From Dankookia rubra (GTDB taxonomy: Bacteria; Pseudomonadota; Alphaproteobacteria; Acetobacterales; Acetobacteraceae): 64,000 nt of DNA. Within the stretch, counting starts at the first letter, position 1. The number at the start of each line of letters is the position of its first letter. The notes below the pieces were generated by a model. It did not search any database. It saw nothing but the letters and a program-made list of their open reading frames with translations, and was not told the DNA's origin. Below are positions 51,973 to 60,499 of this stretch, one piece after another. Where the stretch lies: positions 62,001 through 126,000 of the forward strand of contig NZ_SMSJ01000003.1 in the NCBI RefSeq assembly GCF_004355005.1, given 5' to 3'. Both the position numbers and the translations under genes were made by a program.

Positions 51973-52871
51973 TGGCGCTGCGGCACGACCTGCGCCGCGG
52001 GGCGCTCTGCATGCTGGCGGCGCATGCGCTGTTCACCGCTATGGGCGTCATCGTGAAGCATCTGGCCGACCACATCCCGGTCATCGAGCTGATGTTCTTC
52101 CGCAGCGCCTTCGCCCTGCCGGTGATTCTGGCGATCTGCGCCCGCTCGGGCGGGGCGAGCCTGCGGACGCGCCGCTTCGGCGGCCATGCGTTGCGCGCCA
52201 GCACAGGTATCGCGGCGCAGACGCTCGGCTTCTACGCGCTATCGGTGCTGCCGCTCGCGGAGCAGACGGCGCTAGGCTACACCCAGCCGCTCTTCGTGAC
52301 GATCCTCGCCATCCCCTTCCTCGGCGAGAAGGTCGGCATCCATCGCTGGTCCGCGGTGGTGCTCGGCTTCTGCGGCGTGCTGTTGATCGCCGCGGGCCAG
52401 GGCGTCGGCTTCGGCACGATGCCGCCGGCGCTGCTGCTCGGTACCGCGGCGGGCGTGGCGCAGGGCATGTTCTCGGCGGTGACCACGATGTTGGTGCGGC
52501 AGCTTTCCTCGACCGAAAGTTCCTCCACCATCACGCTCTGGCAATCGCTGCTGATGGGCGCTTATGCGGCTCTGCTGCTACCCTTCGTCTGGGTCACGCC
52601 CGGCTGGGGCGACCTCGGCCTGCTGATCCTGGTCGGCCTGGTCGGCGGTTGCGCGCAATGGCTGCTGACCGAGGCCTGGGCCAGTGCGCAGGTCTCGGCG
52701 ATCGCGCCCTATTCCTATTCGGCGCTGCTCTGGTCGATCGGGCTGGGCTGGCTGGCCTTCGGCGACCTGCCGGGGGTAGCGATGCTGGCGGGGTCCGGCT
52801 TGATCGTGGCGGCGGGGCTGTACATCCTGCACCGGGAGTTGGTCCGGCGTGGCCAGCCCAAAGGGGAGTGA
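51972..52871 (+). CDS. EamA/DMT-family transporter, second of a tandem pair
   Basis: A 299-residue inner-membrane protein, also ten spans and two EamA repeats: LFTAMGVIVKHLADHIPVIE, FRSAFALPVILAI, LPLAEQTALGYTQPLFVTIL, GEKVGIHRWSAVVLGFCGVL, and APYSYSALLWSIGLGWLAFG. It shares the overall pattern with the gene before it (GEKVG, AP-Y-ALLW-IGLG), so the two are likely an old duplication; they may act together or separately. Starts within the TGATG of the upstream stop and ends three bases before the MBL-fold gene. Confidence 0.87.
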   Translation: MALRHDLRRGALCMLAAHALFTAMGVIVKHLADHIPVIELMFFRSAFALPVILAICARSGGASLRTRRFGGHALRASTGIAAQTLGFYALSVLPLAEQTALGYTQPLFVTILAIPFLGEKVGIHRWSAVVLGFCGVLLIAAGQGVGFGTMPPALLLGTAAGVAQGMFSAVTTMLVRQLSSTESSSTITLWQSLLMGAYAALLLPFVWVTPGWGDLGLLILVGLVGGCAQWLLTEAWASAQVSAIAPYSYSALLWSIGLGWLAFGDLPGVAMLAGSGLIVAAGLYILHRELVRRGQPKGE

Positions 52872-52874
52872 GCA

Positions 52875-53750
52875 ATGGCCATAGCCTTCCTGCGCGACGA
52901 TCCACTGCCGCACGGCGCGGTGGAGGAGACCGCGCCCGGCGTGCGGCGGCTGGTCTGCAACAACCCCTCCGCCTTCACCTTCCGCGGGACCAACACCTAC
53001 ATCATCGGCCGCGGCCGCGTCGCGGTGATGGACCCGGGGCCGGAGAACGCTGCGCATCTGTCGGCGATCCTGGCTGCGACGCAGGGCGAGACGGTGACGC
53101 ATGTGATCGTTACCCATACCCACCGCGACCATTCTCCCGGCGCGACGGCGCTGGTCGCTGCAACCGGGTCCCGCACCCATGGCTTCGGCCCGCACGTCAC
53201 TCCGCCCGACCAGGGCGGGGAAGGTGGCGACCACGGCTTCCGCCCGGAGGTGATGGTGCCCGAGGGTGGCGTGGTCGAGGGCGAGGGCTGGCGCCTGACC
53301 GCGCTGCATACGCCGGGGCATTGCGCGAACCACCTGTGCTTCGCCATGGAGGGCAACGGCGTGCTGTTCAGCGCCGACCATGTCATGGGCTGGTCCACCA
53401 GCGTCGTCAGCCCGCCGGATGGCGACATGACGGACTACATGGCCAGCCTCGACCGCCTGATCGCCCGTGACGACGCCACGCTGCTGCCGGGCCATGGTCC
53501 GGCAATCCGTGACCCCAAGCCTTTCATGCAGGCGCTGCGGACGCACCGGCTGGAGCGCGAGGCGAAGGTGCTAGAGGCGCTGACCGCGGCGGTCATGGCG
53601 CCGGTTGAAGACCTGGTTGCGCCAGTCTACGGCCCGCTCGACCCGAAGCTCGTCCCGGCGGCGGGGCGCAGCCTGCTGGCACATCTGTTGAAGCTGGAGC
53701 GCGAGGGCGTGGTGCGGTCGAGCGTCGGCGGGACTTGGCTGGTGGCCTGA
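52875..53750 (+). CDS. Metallo-beta-lactamase-fold hydrolase (LACTB2-like)
   Basis: A 291-residue MBL-fold protein. The zinc motif THTHRDHSPG (HxHxDH) is preceded by RVAVMDPGPENAAHL, and LHTPGHCANHLCF, FSADHVMGWS and LLPGHGPAI supply the remaining ligands. The C-terminal winged helix with LLAHLLKLEREGVVRS matches the LACTB2 subgroup. Function could be thioester hydrolysis or endoribonuclease activity; it cannot be decided here. It follows the DMT pair by three bases and so is probably co-transcribed. It converges with the NUDIX gene. Confidence 0.88.
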   Translation: MAIAFLRDDPLPHGAVEETAPGVRRLVCNNPSAFTFRGTNTYIIGRGRVAVMDPGPENAAHLSAILAATQGETVTHVIVTHTHRDHSPGATALVAATGSRTHGFGPHVTPPDQGGEGGDHGFRPEVMVPEGGVVEGEGWRLTALHTPGHCANHLCFAMEGNGVLFSADHVMGWSTSVVSPPDGDMTDYMASLDRLIARDDATLLPGHGPAIRDPKPFMQALRTHRLEREAKVLEALTAAVMAPVEDLVAPVYGPLDPKLVPAAGRSLLAHLLKLEREGVVRSSVGGTWLVA

Positions 53751-53759
53751 GCCGCCGAC

Positions 53760-54455
53760 TCAGCGCTCCACCGTCCGGTTGTCCATCCCGCGGAAGCAGA
53801 CCAGCTCCCGCACTTGCCGTTGCTCCGGCGTCATCGTCAGCCAGCTGCGGAACTCCGCCAGCACCTTGGCGGTGATGCTGGCGATCTTGTGCCGGAAGGC
53901 GTCCTCGAAGCCGAAGTAGCGCAGTTCCTCCAGTTCGCCCGAGCCACGCAGGGTGCCATGCGCCGCTTCGGCCGGAGCGATCAGGAAGCGGGCGTTGAAG
54001 CGGCGGAAGCGGTTGGGCGGCGTCACCGCGCGGCAAAGATATTCGACCGCCGCCAGGTCGGGCAGCAGCCGCTTGCCGTCCTGCCTGCCGAGCACCAACC
54101 CGGTCTCCTCCTCGAGCTCGCGCGCCGCGGCAATGCCGATGGCACGGGCGAGCGACGGCGGCGCCTGGCGTTCCAGGCAGGCGCGGGTGAAGTCCGGCAA
54201 CTCGGACAAGGCCTTGGCGCGGTGGTCGGCGCGATCGACCCGGCCGCCCGGGAATACCAGCACGTTCGGCATGAAGCGATGGCTGGCATGGCGCAGGCCC
54301 ATCAGCACTTCCGGTCCCTGCGGGCCCTGGCGCCAGAGGATGAGGCTCGCGGCATGGCGCGGGGTGACGCTGCGGGTCGCGGCGCGCCTGATCTCCGCCG
54401 TGCCGCCGGGATTGTCCTCGCCCGGCGCCTCGCGCGGATGCGCCGCATCAGTCAA
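53760..54455 (-). CDS. NUDIX hydrolase (NUDT19-like)
   Basis: A 231-residue hydrolase. LVFPGGRVDRAD and, after an insert, ARELEEETGLVLG give the NUDIX box (REx-EExG) split by about 40 residues, as in the NUDT7/NUDT19-type CoA or ADP-ribose pyrophosphatases. The start appears to be TTG 54455; no ATG precedes the conserved HAASLILWRQGPQGPEVLMG. It overlaps the nitroreductase stop by eight bases, so the two are coupled. The substrate is uncertain; a CoA derivative is plausible given nearby acyl-CoA genes. Confidence 0.87.
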   Translation of the reverse strand: MTDAAHPREAPGEDNPGGTAEIRRAATRSVTPRHAASLILWRQGPQGPEVLMGLRHASHRFMPNVLVFPGGRVDRADHRAKALSELPDFTRACLERQAPPSLARAIGIAAARELEEETGLVLGRQDGKRLLPDLAAVEYLCRAVTPPNRFRRFNARFLIAPAEAAHGTLRGSGELEELRYFGFEDAFRHKIASITAKVLAEFRSWLTMTPEQRQVRELVCFRGMDNRTVER

Positions 54456-55287
54456 GCGCCAGGCCCCGCAGCTTCAGCCAGGTCCGCAGCCCGAACCGTT
54501 CGGGCACCGAAGTCTGCCGCGCGGCATTCTCCGACCAGCCGCAGCCTTCGGGCTTTGCCCCGTGGATTTCCGGGTAGCGCGGCTTGGCCGGCGGGCGAGC
54601 GGCGTCATAGCCGGGCAGCGCCGCTTCCAGCCCGTTGTCGTCGTAGGTTTCGCGGTGTACCACCAGTCGCTGCGGCAGGCGGGGCGAGAGCCAGTTGCGC
54701 GCGCCTGCCGGGAAGCCCAGCGTCAGCCCGGCCACCGGATAGACGCCGGGCGGCAGGCCGCAGAGCGGCGCAATCTTCTCCACATGGTTCCGCACATAGG
54801 AGATCGGGCAGGTGCCGAGCCCTGCCGCTTCCGCCGCCATCACCGTGAAGCCGAGGGCGAGCGCCGCATCTGCCGTGGCGTTGACGAAGGTATCGACGTT
54901 GTCATTCGCATGGGTACGGCCATGCAGCTCGCAGACCCGCCGCGCGCGCCGGATGTCGCCGCAAAAGAGCAGGAAGACCGGCGCCTGCTTGATCCAGTCC
55001 ATGCCGCCGATCCAGTCGGCGATGCGGGCGATCTTGGCCGCGTCCTGCAGGACAATGATGGAATACTGCTGCAGGTCGGACTTGCTGGGCGCCGATTGGG
55101 CGCCAGCCAGCACGGTCTGCAGCAGCGCTTCGGGCACCGGGTCGGGCGCGTAGCGTCGCGTCACGCGGCGGTCGAGAATGGCGGCGAGGCCGGTTGGCAC
55201 CTCGGCGGTCGGGGTGAAGGGCAGCGGTGCGTCCGGCTTCACGCCGTAGCGGCCGCGGATCAGCGCTGCTGGATCGTTCTCTGACAT
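54448..55287 (-). CDS. Nitroreductase family FMN protein
   Basis: A 279-residue flavoprotein with the nitroreductase fold: ILDRRVTRRYAPDPVPEALL at the start, AGAQSAPSKSDLQQYSIIVL (FMN contacts), DAALALGFTVMAAEAAGLGT and VRNHVEKIAPLCGLPPGVYP, and TLGFPA. It would reduce nitroaromatics, quinones or flavins with NAD(P)H. ATG 55287 (MSENDPAALIRGRYG). The C terminus has an extension ending LKLRGLALD beyond the FMN domain. It overlaps the NUDIX gene by eight bases and follows the VOC gene by 23 bases. Confidence 0.88.
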   Translation of the reverse strand: MSENDPAALIRGRYGVKPDAPLPFTPTAEVPTGLAAILDRRVTRRYAPDPVPEALLQTVLAGAQSAPSKSDLQQYSIIVLQDAAKIARIADWIGGMDWIKQAPVFLLFCGDIRRARRVCELHGRTHANDNVDTFVNATADAALALGFTVMAAEAAGLGTCPISYVRNHVEKIAPLCGLPPGVYPVAGLTLGFPAGARNWLSPRLPQRLVVHRETYDDNGLEAALPGYDAARPPAKPRYPEIHGAKPEGCGWSENAARQTSVPERFGLRTWLKLRGLALD

Positions 55288-55310
55288 GTCCCGGGCAGCA
55301 TGCCCCGGAA

Positions 55311-55712
55311 CTAGGCCTTCGCCCAGGGGTCGTAGGTGCCGAAGTGCCAGAGGTGTCCTTCGAGGTCGCGGCAGGAATAGCCACGTCCGCCATGCGCCTC
55401 GTCCTTCAGGGGCGCAACGATCTCGGCGCCCTCCCGGCGGGCGCGGGCATGGTGTGCGTCCGCATCCTTCACCACCACATAGGCGCTCTGCGTCACATGC
55501 CCCGCCGGCGGGTACTGGATGGACCCGCTGCCCTCCTCGGCGGCGGTGCCCAGCATGATCATGCCATTGCCGAAGATCAGCTGCGCGTGGGCGACGCCGC
55601 CAGCCCCGTCCGGATAGACCGCGTGCCGGCTGAAGCCGAAGGCGCGGCACAGCCAGTCGATCGCCGCCGCGGCGTCGCGGTAGGGCATGGTCGGGATAAT
55701 GCTGGCGGACAT
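55311..55712 (-). CDS. VOC-superfamily protein (glyoxalase/bleomycin-resistance-like)
   Basis: A 133-residue protein with one VOC domain: SIIPTMPYRDAAAAIDWLCR, AFGFSRHAVYPDGAGGVAHA, and a C-terminal YSCRDLEGHLWHFGTYDPW, which resembles the PhnB/YciC type. Metal ligands are less clear than in GloA, so the enzymatic activity is unknown. ATG 55712 fits the usual N terminus. It starts about 50 bases downstream of the acyl-CoA synthetase stop on the same strand. Confidence 0.83.
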   Translation of the reverse strand: MSASIIPTMPYRDAAAAIDWLCRAFGFSRHAVYPDGAGGVAHAQLIFGNGMIMLGTAAEEGSGSIQYPPAGHVTQSAYVVVKDADAHHARARREGAEIVAPLKDEAHGGRGYSCRDLEGHLWHFGTYDPWAKA

Positions 55713-55762
55713 GGAATGGTTTCCTGTGGTCCCGCAAGAACACCGGGACAACACGCGCGGCG

Positions 55763-57823
55763 TCAACCGTTGTGCGCGCGTACCACCCAGGCATCCGCAA
55801 CCGTCACGCCTTCGGACTCGGCGTGGATGATCAGCGGGTTGATCTCCGCTTCGGAGATATCACTGCGCGCGGCAAGACGCGAGACTGCGACGACGGCACG
55901 CGCCAGCGCCTGCAGATCGCCGCGCGGCAGCCCGCGCCAGCCGCCAAGCAGGCGCATGCCCTTCACCTCCGCGATCATCGTCCTGGCTTCCGCCTCGTCC
56001 ACCGGCGCCAGGCGCAGCGTGACGTCGCGGAACAGCTCGGCGGTGATGCCGCCGGTCCCGAGCAGGACCACCGGGCCGACCTCCGGGTCGCGGCGAAAGC
56101 CGATGATTGCTTCCCCCAGGCCTTTCGCCATCGGCTGCACCAGGAAGCCGGTCAGCTTCGCCGCGGGCGCCATCCGGGCGACGCGGCCCTGCATGGCGGC
56201 GGCTTCCTGGCGCAACGCTCCGGCATCGGCGATGCCGAGCTTGACGCCGCCCACCTCGGTCTTGTGGGCCAGGTCGGGCGAGAGGATCTTCAGTGCCACC
56301 GGGAAGGCGACGTCCTTCGCCGCATCCTGCGGCGTGCGCAGCACGGCGAAGGCGCTGGCCAGGCCCAGGGCGGCGAACAGCCGCCGCGCATCGGCCTCGT
56401 CCGGGGCAGCCGGAAAGGCTTGGTCGATGACCGGGAACGCCGTACCAGGGCGCGGCGCGCGCCATTCCGACCAGGCGCGGATGCAGTCGGCGGCGACTTC
56501 CGGCGTGCGGAAGGCGGGGATGCCGGCTTCCGCCAACAGGCGCAGGGAAGCATCGGCCTGCGGTACCAGGAAGGCGGCGATCGGCTTGGCACCGCCGGCG
56601 TCGCGTGCGCGGAGGATGCCGGCGACCGCGTCCTGCGGCTTGAACTGGGCGGAGGAGCCGATGACCGAGAGCACGAGGTCGGTGTCCTCGGCGGCCTGCA
56701 GCGCGTCGATGGCGGCAGCCACGCGCTCAGGCTTCGCGCCAGCCAGGGTCAGGTCCAGCAGCCGCCCATGGTGGTGGATGCCGGCGGCATCCAGCTTCGC
56801 CGCGGCGGCGGCATCCGGCGCGCGGGCCTCGATCCCGGCGACGCCGAGGCAATCGACCGCCATGGCGCCGCCGCCGCCGGTCGTGGTCGTGACGCTGACG
56901 GCGCGCTGGCTGCGTCCGGGCGGCTTGCGGCCGATGACCAGCGCCGGCAGCTCGATCATCGATTCGAGGCTGGTGACGCGCAGGATGCCAAGCGCCTTGA
57001 AGAAGGCCTCTGCCGCGGCGTCGGAGCCGGCCAGCGCGCCGGTATGGCTGGTGGCGAGCTCGGCGCCATATGGGGAGCGGCCGAGCTTGTAGGCGATGAC
57101 CGGCTTGCCCGCGGCATGCGCGCGGCGGGCGAGGTCGGCATAGTGCTGCGGCTGGCGGATGGCCTCGAGGAACAGCAGGATGGCATCGACCTGCGGGTCG
57201 TCGACCAGCAGCCCGCCGATCTCGCCGGCCGAGAGGTCGGCCTCGTTCCCGGTGCCGATGATGTGGGAGAAGCCGATGCCGCGTGCCGCGCCGCGCGACA
57301 TGATGGCGCCCATCATGGAGCCGGACTGGCTGACGAGCGCGATGCGGCCGGCCGGCAGCGTCTCTGCCTCCAGCGCCGCATTCACCGTGCAGGCGATGCG
57401 GTCGTTGAGGTTGACCATGCCCATGGAGTTCGGGCCGAGGATGCGGAGGCCCGCACGCTGCGCCGTGGCGACAAGCCGGGCCTGCAGTGCCGCGCCGTTC
57501 GGCCCGGCCTCGGCGAAGCCGTCAGCCAGCACGCCGGCGGCGCCGATCCCCTTGGCGGCGACCGCCTCGATCACGCCTTCGACATGCGGCGTGTTGAGCA
57601 GGATATAGGCGAAGTCGACCTCGCCCGGGATGTCGGTGACGGTCGGGTAGGCCCGCACGCCCAGCACCTCGTTTTCACGGGCATGCACCGGCAGGATCTC
57701 ACCGGCATAGCCGTGCTTGCGGAGATAAAGCTGCGCCCGCGCCGTCAGCCGCGTGCGATCGGCGGATGCGCCGATGAGCGCGATGCGTCGCGGCTGGAAG
57801 AGCGCGCGATGAAGCGGGTGCAT
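55763..57823 (-). CDS. ADP-forming acetate/acyl-CoA synthetase family protein
   Basis: A 686-residue single-chain ligase that would form acyl-CoA with ATP and release ADP, via a phospho-His. Parts in order: CoA-binding domain (LFQPRRIALIGASADRTRL), LVSQSGSMMGAIMSRGAARG, the catalytic loop ATSHTGALAGSDAAA with His near 260, and a C-terminal ATP-grasp domain (FPVALKILSPDLAHKTEVGG, VVLLGTGGITAELFRDV, INPLIIHAE). ATG 57823 gives the usual N terminus; GTG 57838 adds five residues. It is the intact paralogue of the Pat-like fusion at 44412. No acyl substrate is evident. Confidence 0.9.
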   Translation of the reverse strand: MHPLHRALFQPRRIALIGASADRTRLTARAQLYLRKHGYAGEILPVHARENEVLGVRAYPTVTDIPGEVDFAYILLNTPHVEGVIEAVAAKGIGAAGVLADGFAEAGPNGAALQARLVATAQRAGLRILGPNSMGMVNLNDRIACTVNAALEAETLPAGRIALVSQSGSMMGAIMSRGAARGIGFSHIIGTGNEADLSAGEIGGLLVDDPQVDAILLFLEAIRQPQHYADLARRAHAAGKPVIAYKLGRSPYGAELATSHTGALAGSDAAAEAFFKALGILRVTSLESMIELPALVIGRKPPGRSQRAVSVTTTTGGGGAMAVDCLGVAGIEARAPDAAAAAKLDAAGIHHHGRLLDLTLAGAKPERVAAAIDALQAAEDTDLVLSVIGSSAQFKPQDAVAGILRARDAGGAKPIAAFLVPQADASLRLLAEAGIPAFRTPEVAADCIRAWSEWRAPRPGTAFPVIDQAFPAAPDEADARRLFAALGLASAFAVLRTPQDAAKDVAFPVALKILSPDLAHKTEVGGVKLGIADAGALRQEAAAMQGRVARMAPAAKLTGFLVQPMAKGLGEAIIGFRRDPEVGPVVLLGTGGITAELFRDVTLRLAPVDEAEARTMIAEVKGMRLLGGWRGLPRGDLQALARAVVAVSRLAARSDISEAEINPLIIHAESEGVTVADAWVVRAHNG

Positions 57824-57857
57824 GGACAGCGGACTCACAGAAAGCGTGACAGGGGGT

Positions 57858-57888
57858 CCGGGAGAGAGAGGTGCCCTCTCTCCCCCGG
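57858..57888 (-). terminator. Hairpin after the SDR gene
   Basis: On the minus strand, CCGGGGGAGAGAG (57888-57876) pairs with CTCTCTCCCGG (57868-57858), with a small bulge, starting ten bases after the SDR stop. No T-run follows. Its GGAGAG/CTCTCC core resembles the hairpins at 20318 and 62490. It is probably a terminator between the SDR gene and the acyl-CoA synthetase gene. Confidence 0.55.
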
Positions 57889-57898
57889 TTCTTGCGAC

Positions 57899-58810
57899 TT
57901 ACAGCGGATCCCAGGAGAAGACCTCGCCCGACCGCTCCAGCGGCACGAAGAAGCCCTTCAGCGCGGGCAGCGCGTGCTCCGCCAGGCTTTCCGGCGTCCA
58001 GCCCTCGCTGCTGTGGATGCCGCGGATCGGCCGGTTCTGGCTGAACAGGAAAAGCTCGTTCATCCGCGGGCCGAAGATCTGGCCGTTAACCTCCTTGGCC
58101 GCGTCCGAGGCGAGGAACACCGCAAGCGGTGCGTTCTTCTCAGGACCCATGCGCATGATCTTCTCGACTCGCGCCTTCTGCTCCGGCGTCTCCGCCGGGA
58201 TGGACGACGTCATGCGCGACCAGGCGAAGGGGGCGAGGCAGTTGGAGCGGACGTTGTAGCGTTTCATGTCGAGCGCGATCGACTTCGACAGCGCGGCAAT
58301 GCCGAGCTTCGCCGCGGAATAGTTGGCCTGCCCGAAATTGCCGATCAGGCCGGAGGTCGAGGTGATGTGGACATAGGACCCGCTCTCCTGCTTGCGGAAA
58401 TGCGTCGCCGCATGTCGGGAGACGTAGAAGGATCCGTTCAGGTGGACGCCGATGACCGCATCCCATTCCTCCGCCGTCATGCGGTGGAAGATCTGGTCGC
58501 GCAGGATGCCGGCGTTGTTCACGACGATGTCGATGCGGCCGAAATGGTCCATCGCCGACTGGACGATCTTGCCGGCGCTCTCCCAAGAGGAGACGCTGTC
58601 GGTGTTGATCTCGGCCTGGCCGCCGCGCTGCTCGATGATCGCCTTGGTCTGCTGCGCCGGGGTGGCCGACTGGCCCTCACCGGTCAACGAGGCGCCGATG
58701 TCGTTGATGATGACCTTGGCGCCGGCCTGCGCCATGTGCAGCGCGATCTCGCGCCCGATGCCGCCGCCCGAACCGGTGACGACCGCGACCTTACCGTCCA
58801 GCATGCCCAT
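57899..58810 (-). CDS. Short-chain dehydrogenase (HSD17B4/multifunctional-enzyme-like)
   Basis: A 303-residue SDR oxidoreductase. The cofactor loop is VAVVTGSGGGIGREIALHM, the NNAG motif is IVVNNAGILRD, and the catalytic Ser-Tyr-Lys is seen as ITSTSGLIG with NYSAAKLGIAALSK. The C terminus GEVFSWDPL is typical of SDRs related to the 3-hydroxyacyl-CoA dehydrogenase part of peroxisomal multifunctional enzyme 2. It probably oxidises a hydroxyacyl-CoA. ATG 58810 follows GGGAGAGGG. A palindrome lies upstream. Confidence 0.88.
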   Translation of the reverse strand: MGMLDGKVAVVTGSGGGIGREIALHMAQAGAKVIINDIGASLTGEGQSATPAQQTKAIIEQRGGQAEINTDSVSSWESAGKIVQSAMDHFGRIDIVVNNAGILRDQIFHRMTAEEWDAVIGVHLNGSFYVSRHAATHFRKQESGSYVHITSTSGLIGNFGQANYSAAKLGIAALSKSIALDMKRYNVRSNCLAPFAWSRMTSSIPAETPEQKARVEKIMRMGPEKNAPLAVFLASDAAKEVNGQIFGPRMNELFLFSQNRPIRGIHSSEGWTPESLAEHALPALKGFFVPLERSGEVFSWDPL

Positions 58811-58836
58811 TGTGGCGTTCCCTCTCCCGTCGATGC

Positions 58837-58860
58837 GTAGGGTGCTATTCGTAGCCCTAC
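58837..58860 (-). promoter_or_regulatory. 24-bp palindrome upstream of the SDR gene
   Basis: GTAGG (58837-58841) with CCTAC (58856-58860), and GCTA (58844-58847) with TAGC (58852-58855), form a nine-pair interrupted inverted repeat with centre TTCG. It lies 27 bases before the SDR start in the 140-base divergent gap shared with the ABC ATPase gene. It is a candidate operator, possibly for a TetR-type acyl-CoA regulator; no regulator gene is adjacent. Confidence 0.4.
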
Positions 58861-58950
58861 CGGCGCGGCGCGTGAAGCCGCCGCGGGCGAGGATTGTCGG
58901 CGTGGCAGGGCCATTGCATACCCGGGTCGGCAAATCGGGGGATCGTATGG

Positions 58951-59712
58951 GTGTCGCTGGTCGTACTGGACAAGGTTGGCAAGACCTTCCGCGGACGCAC
59001 CGGCGCCTGGGAGGCGGTGAGGGGCTTTTCGCTCGACCTAGCGGAGGGCGAGTTCGTCTGCCTGCTCGGCACCTCCGGCTGCGGCAAGACCACCGTGCTC
59101 AACATGGTGGCAGGGTTCGAGGCGCCGAGCGCCGGGCGCATCCTGCTGGACGGCGCCCCGGTGCGCGGCCCGGGGGCGGAGCGTGGGGTAGTCTTCCAGG
59201 GACATGACAGCCTGTATGACTGGTTATCCGCGCTGGACAACATCGCCTTCGGGTTGCGCCTGCGCGGCCTGGGGCGGCGGCAGCGCCGGGAGCGGGCGGC
59301 GCATTTCCTCGGGATGGTGGGCCTGGGCGGGCAGGGGGCCAAGCACCCGGCCGAGCTTTCGGGCGGAATGAAGCAGCGCATCCAGATCGCCCGGGCGCTC
59401 GCCGCCGATCCGCGTATCCTGCTGATGGATGAGCCATTCGGCGCGCTGGATGCGATGACCCGGGCGGCGCTGCAGGCGGAACTGACGCGAATCTGGGCGG
59501 ACACGCAGAAGACCGTGCTCTTCATCACCCATGACATCGAGGAAGCCGTGGCGCTCTCGACGCGCGTCGCGGTGATGACGCGCGGGCCGGGCGGGACGCT
59601 CAAGGCCGTGGTGCCGGTGGACCTGCCTTTTCCCCGCGACCGCACCTCGGACGGCTTCATGGCTGCCTTCCGGCAGGTGCATGCACTGATCCATGCGGAG
59701 ATCCTTGCATGA
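58951..59712 (+). CDS. ABC transporter ATP-binding protein (nitrate/sulphonate/taurine class)
   Basis: A 253-residue ATPase of an importer. Walker A is GTSGCGKTT (residues 40-48), the signature LSGGMKQRIQIARAL, Walker B ILLMDEPFGALD and the switch His in VLFITHDIEEAV. GERGVVFQGHDSL-type Q-loop sequence is present as GVVFQGHDSLYDWLSALDN. GTG 58951 has GGGGGA eight bases upstream and begins at the conserved MSLVVLDKVGKTF; an earlier in-frame ATG has no support. It overlaps the permease start by four bases (ATGA). Confidence 0.9.
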   Translation: MSLVVLDKVGKTFRGRTGAWEAVRGFSLDLAEGEFVCLLGTSGCGKTTVLNMVAGFEAPSAGRILLDGAPVRGPGAERGVVFQGHDSLYDWLSALDNIAFGLRLRGLGRRQRRERAAHFLGMVGLGGQGAKHPAELSGGMKQRIQIARALAADPRILLMDEPFGALDAMTRAALQAELTRIWADTQKTVLFITHDIEEAVALSTRVAVMTRGPGGTLKAVVPVDLPFPRDRTSDGFMAAFRQVHALIHAEILA

Positions 59713-60485
59713 GCGGGGGCAGGATCCGCGACCGCGCCTTCACCGTGCTGGGCTATCTCGGCGGCTTCGCGCTGCTGTTCCTGGTGTGGCATGTCGCCGC
59801 CACCTGGCTGGCGCGCTCGGCACTGTTCCCGCCACCGGGGCCGGTCCTCGAACGTGCCGTGGTACTGGTGGAGGATGGGCTGCTGCAGGAAGCCGTGCTG
59901 GCCAGCCTGCGCCGCATCGGCCAGGGCTTCCTCATTGGCAGCGCGGTCGGCATCCCCGTAGGCCTGGCGATCGGCAGCTTCGGCCCGGTCCGCGCCGTCC
60001 TCGAGCCCTGGACCGAGTTCTTCCGCTTCATCCCGGCGGTCGCCATGATCACCGTTTCGGTAATCTGGTTCGGCATCGGGGAGGAGAGCAAGGTCTTCCT
60101 GATCGCCTATACCACCGTTTTCGTCGTCATCATCGCCACCGCGGCGGGGGTGGGGGCGGTGGCGCGGGACAAGATCCGCGCGGCGCAATGCCTCGGCGCG
60201 TCGCGCCTGCAGGTTTTCGCGCTGGTCGTCCTGCCGGCCACGCTGCCCTTAATGCTGACGGGGATGCGACTGGCGATGGCCAATGCCTTCGTCACCATCG
60301 TCGCGGCCGAGCTGGTCGCCTCCAATGACGGGCTCGGCAAGATGCTCTGGGACGCCCGCCTGTTCATGCAGGTGGAGGACATCTTCGTGGCGCTCGTCAC
60401 CCTCGGCCTGCTCGGCTTTTCGGTGGACCGTGCCTTCCGGCTCGCGATCCAAGCCTTCGCCGGGCGCTACAACCCGACCATGTAG
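59709..60485 (+). CDS. ABC transporter permease (nitrate/sulphonate/taurine class)
   Basis: A 258-residue inner-membrane subunit with about six spans. The EAA loop that contacts the ATPase is seen around KIRAAQCLGASRLQVFALVV and LPATLPLMLTGMRLAMANAF. The N-terminal span is GYLGGFALLFLVWHVAATWL. Length and pattern match SsuC/TauC. ATG 59709 is coupled to the ATPase stop. The substrate cannot be read from the permease. The substrate-binding protein gene follows after 14 bases. Confidence 0.9.
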   Translation: MSGGRIRDRAFTVLGYLGGFALLFLVWHVAATWLARSALFPPPGPVLERAVVLVEDGLLQEAVLASLRRIGQGFLIGSAVGIPVGLAIGSFGPVRAVLEPWTEFFRFIPAVAMITVSVIWFGIGEESKVFLIAYTTVFVVIIATAAGVGAVARDKIRAAQCLGASRLQVFALVVLPATLPLMLTGMRLAMANAFVTIVAAELVASNDGLGKMLWDARLFMQVEDIFVALVTLGLLGFSVDRAFRLAIQAFAGRYNPTM

Positions 60486-60499
60486 GGGATACCAGGACC

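Noticed and set aside
55772-58840. A 1022-codon plus-strand open frame covering the acyl-CoA synthetase and SDR genes
   Set aside because: It runs across two well-conserved minus-strand genes and their gap, and its translation is low-complexity Arg/Gly/Ala without motifs. It is a composition artefact.
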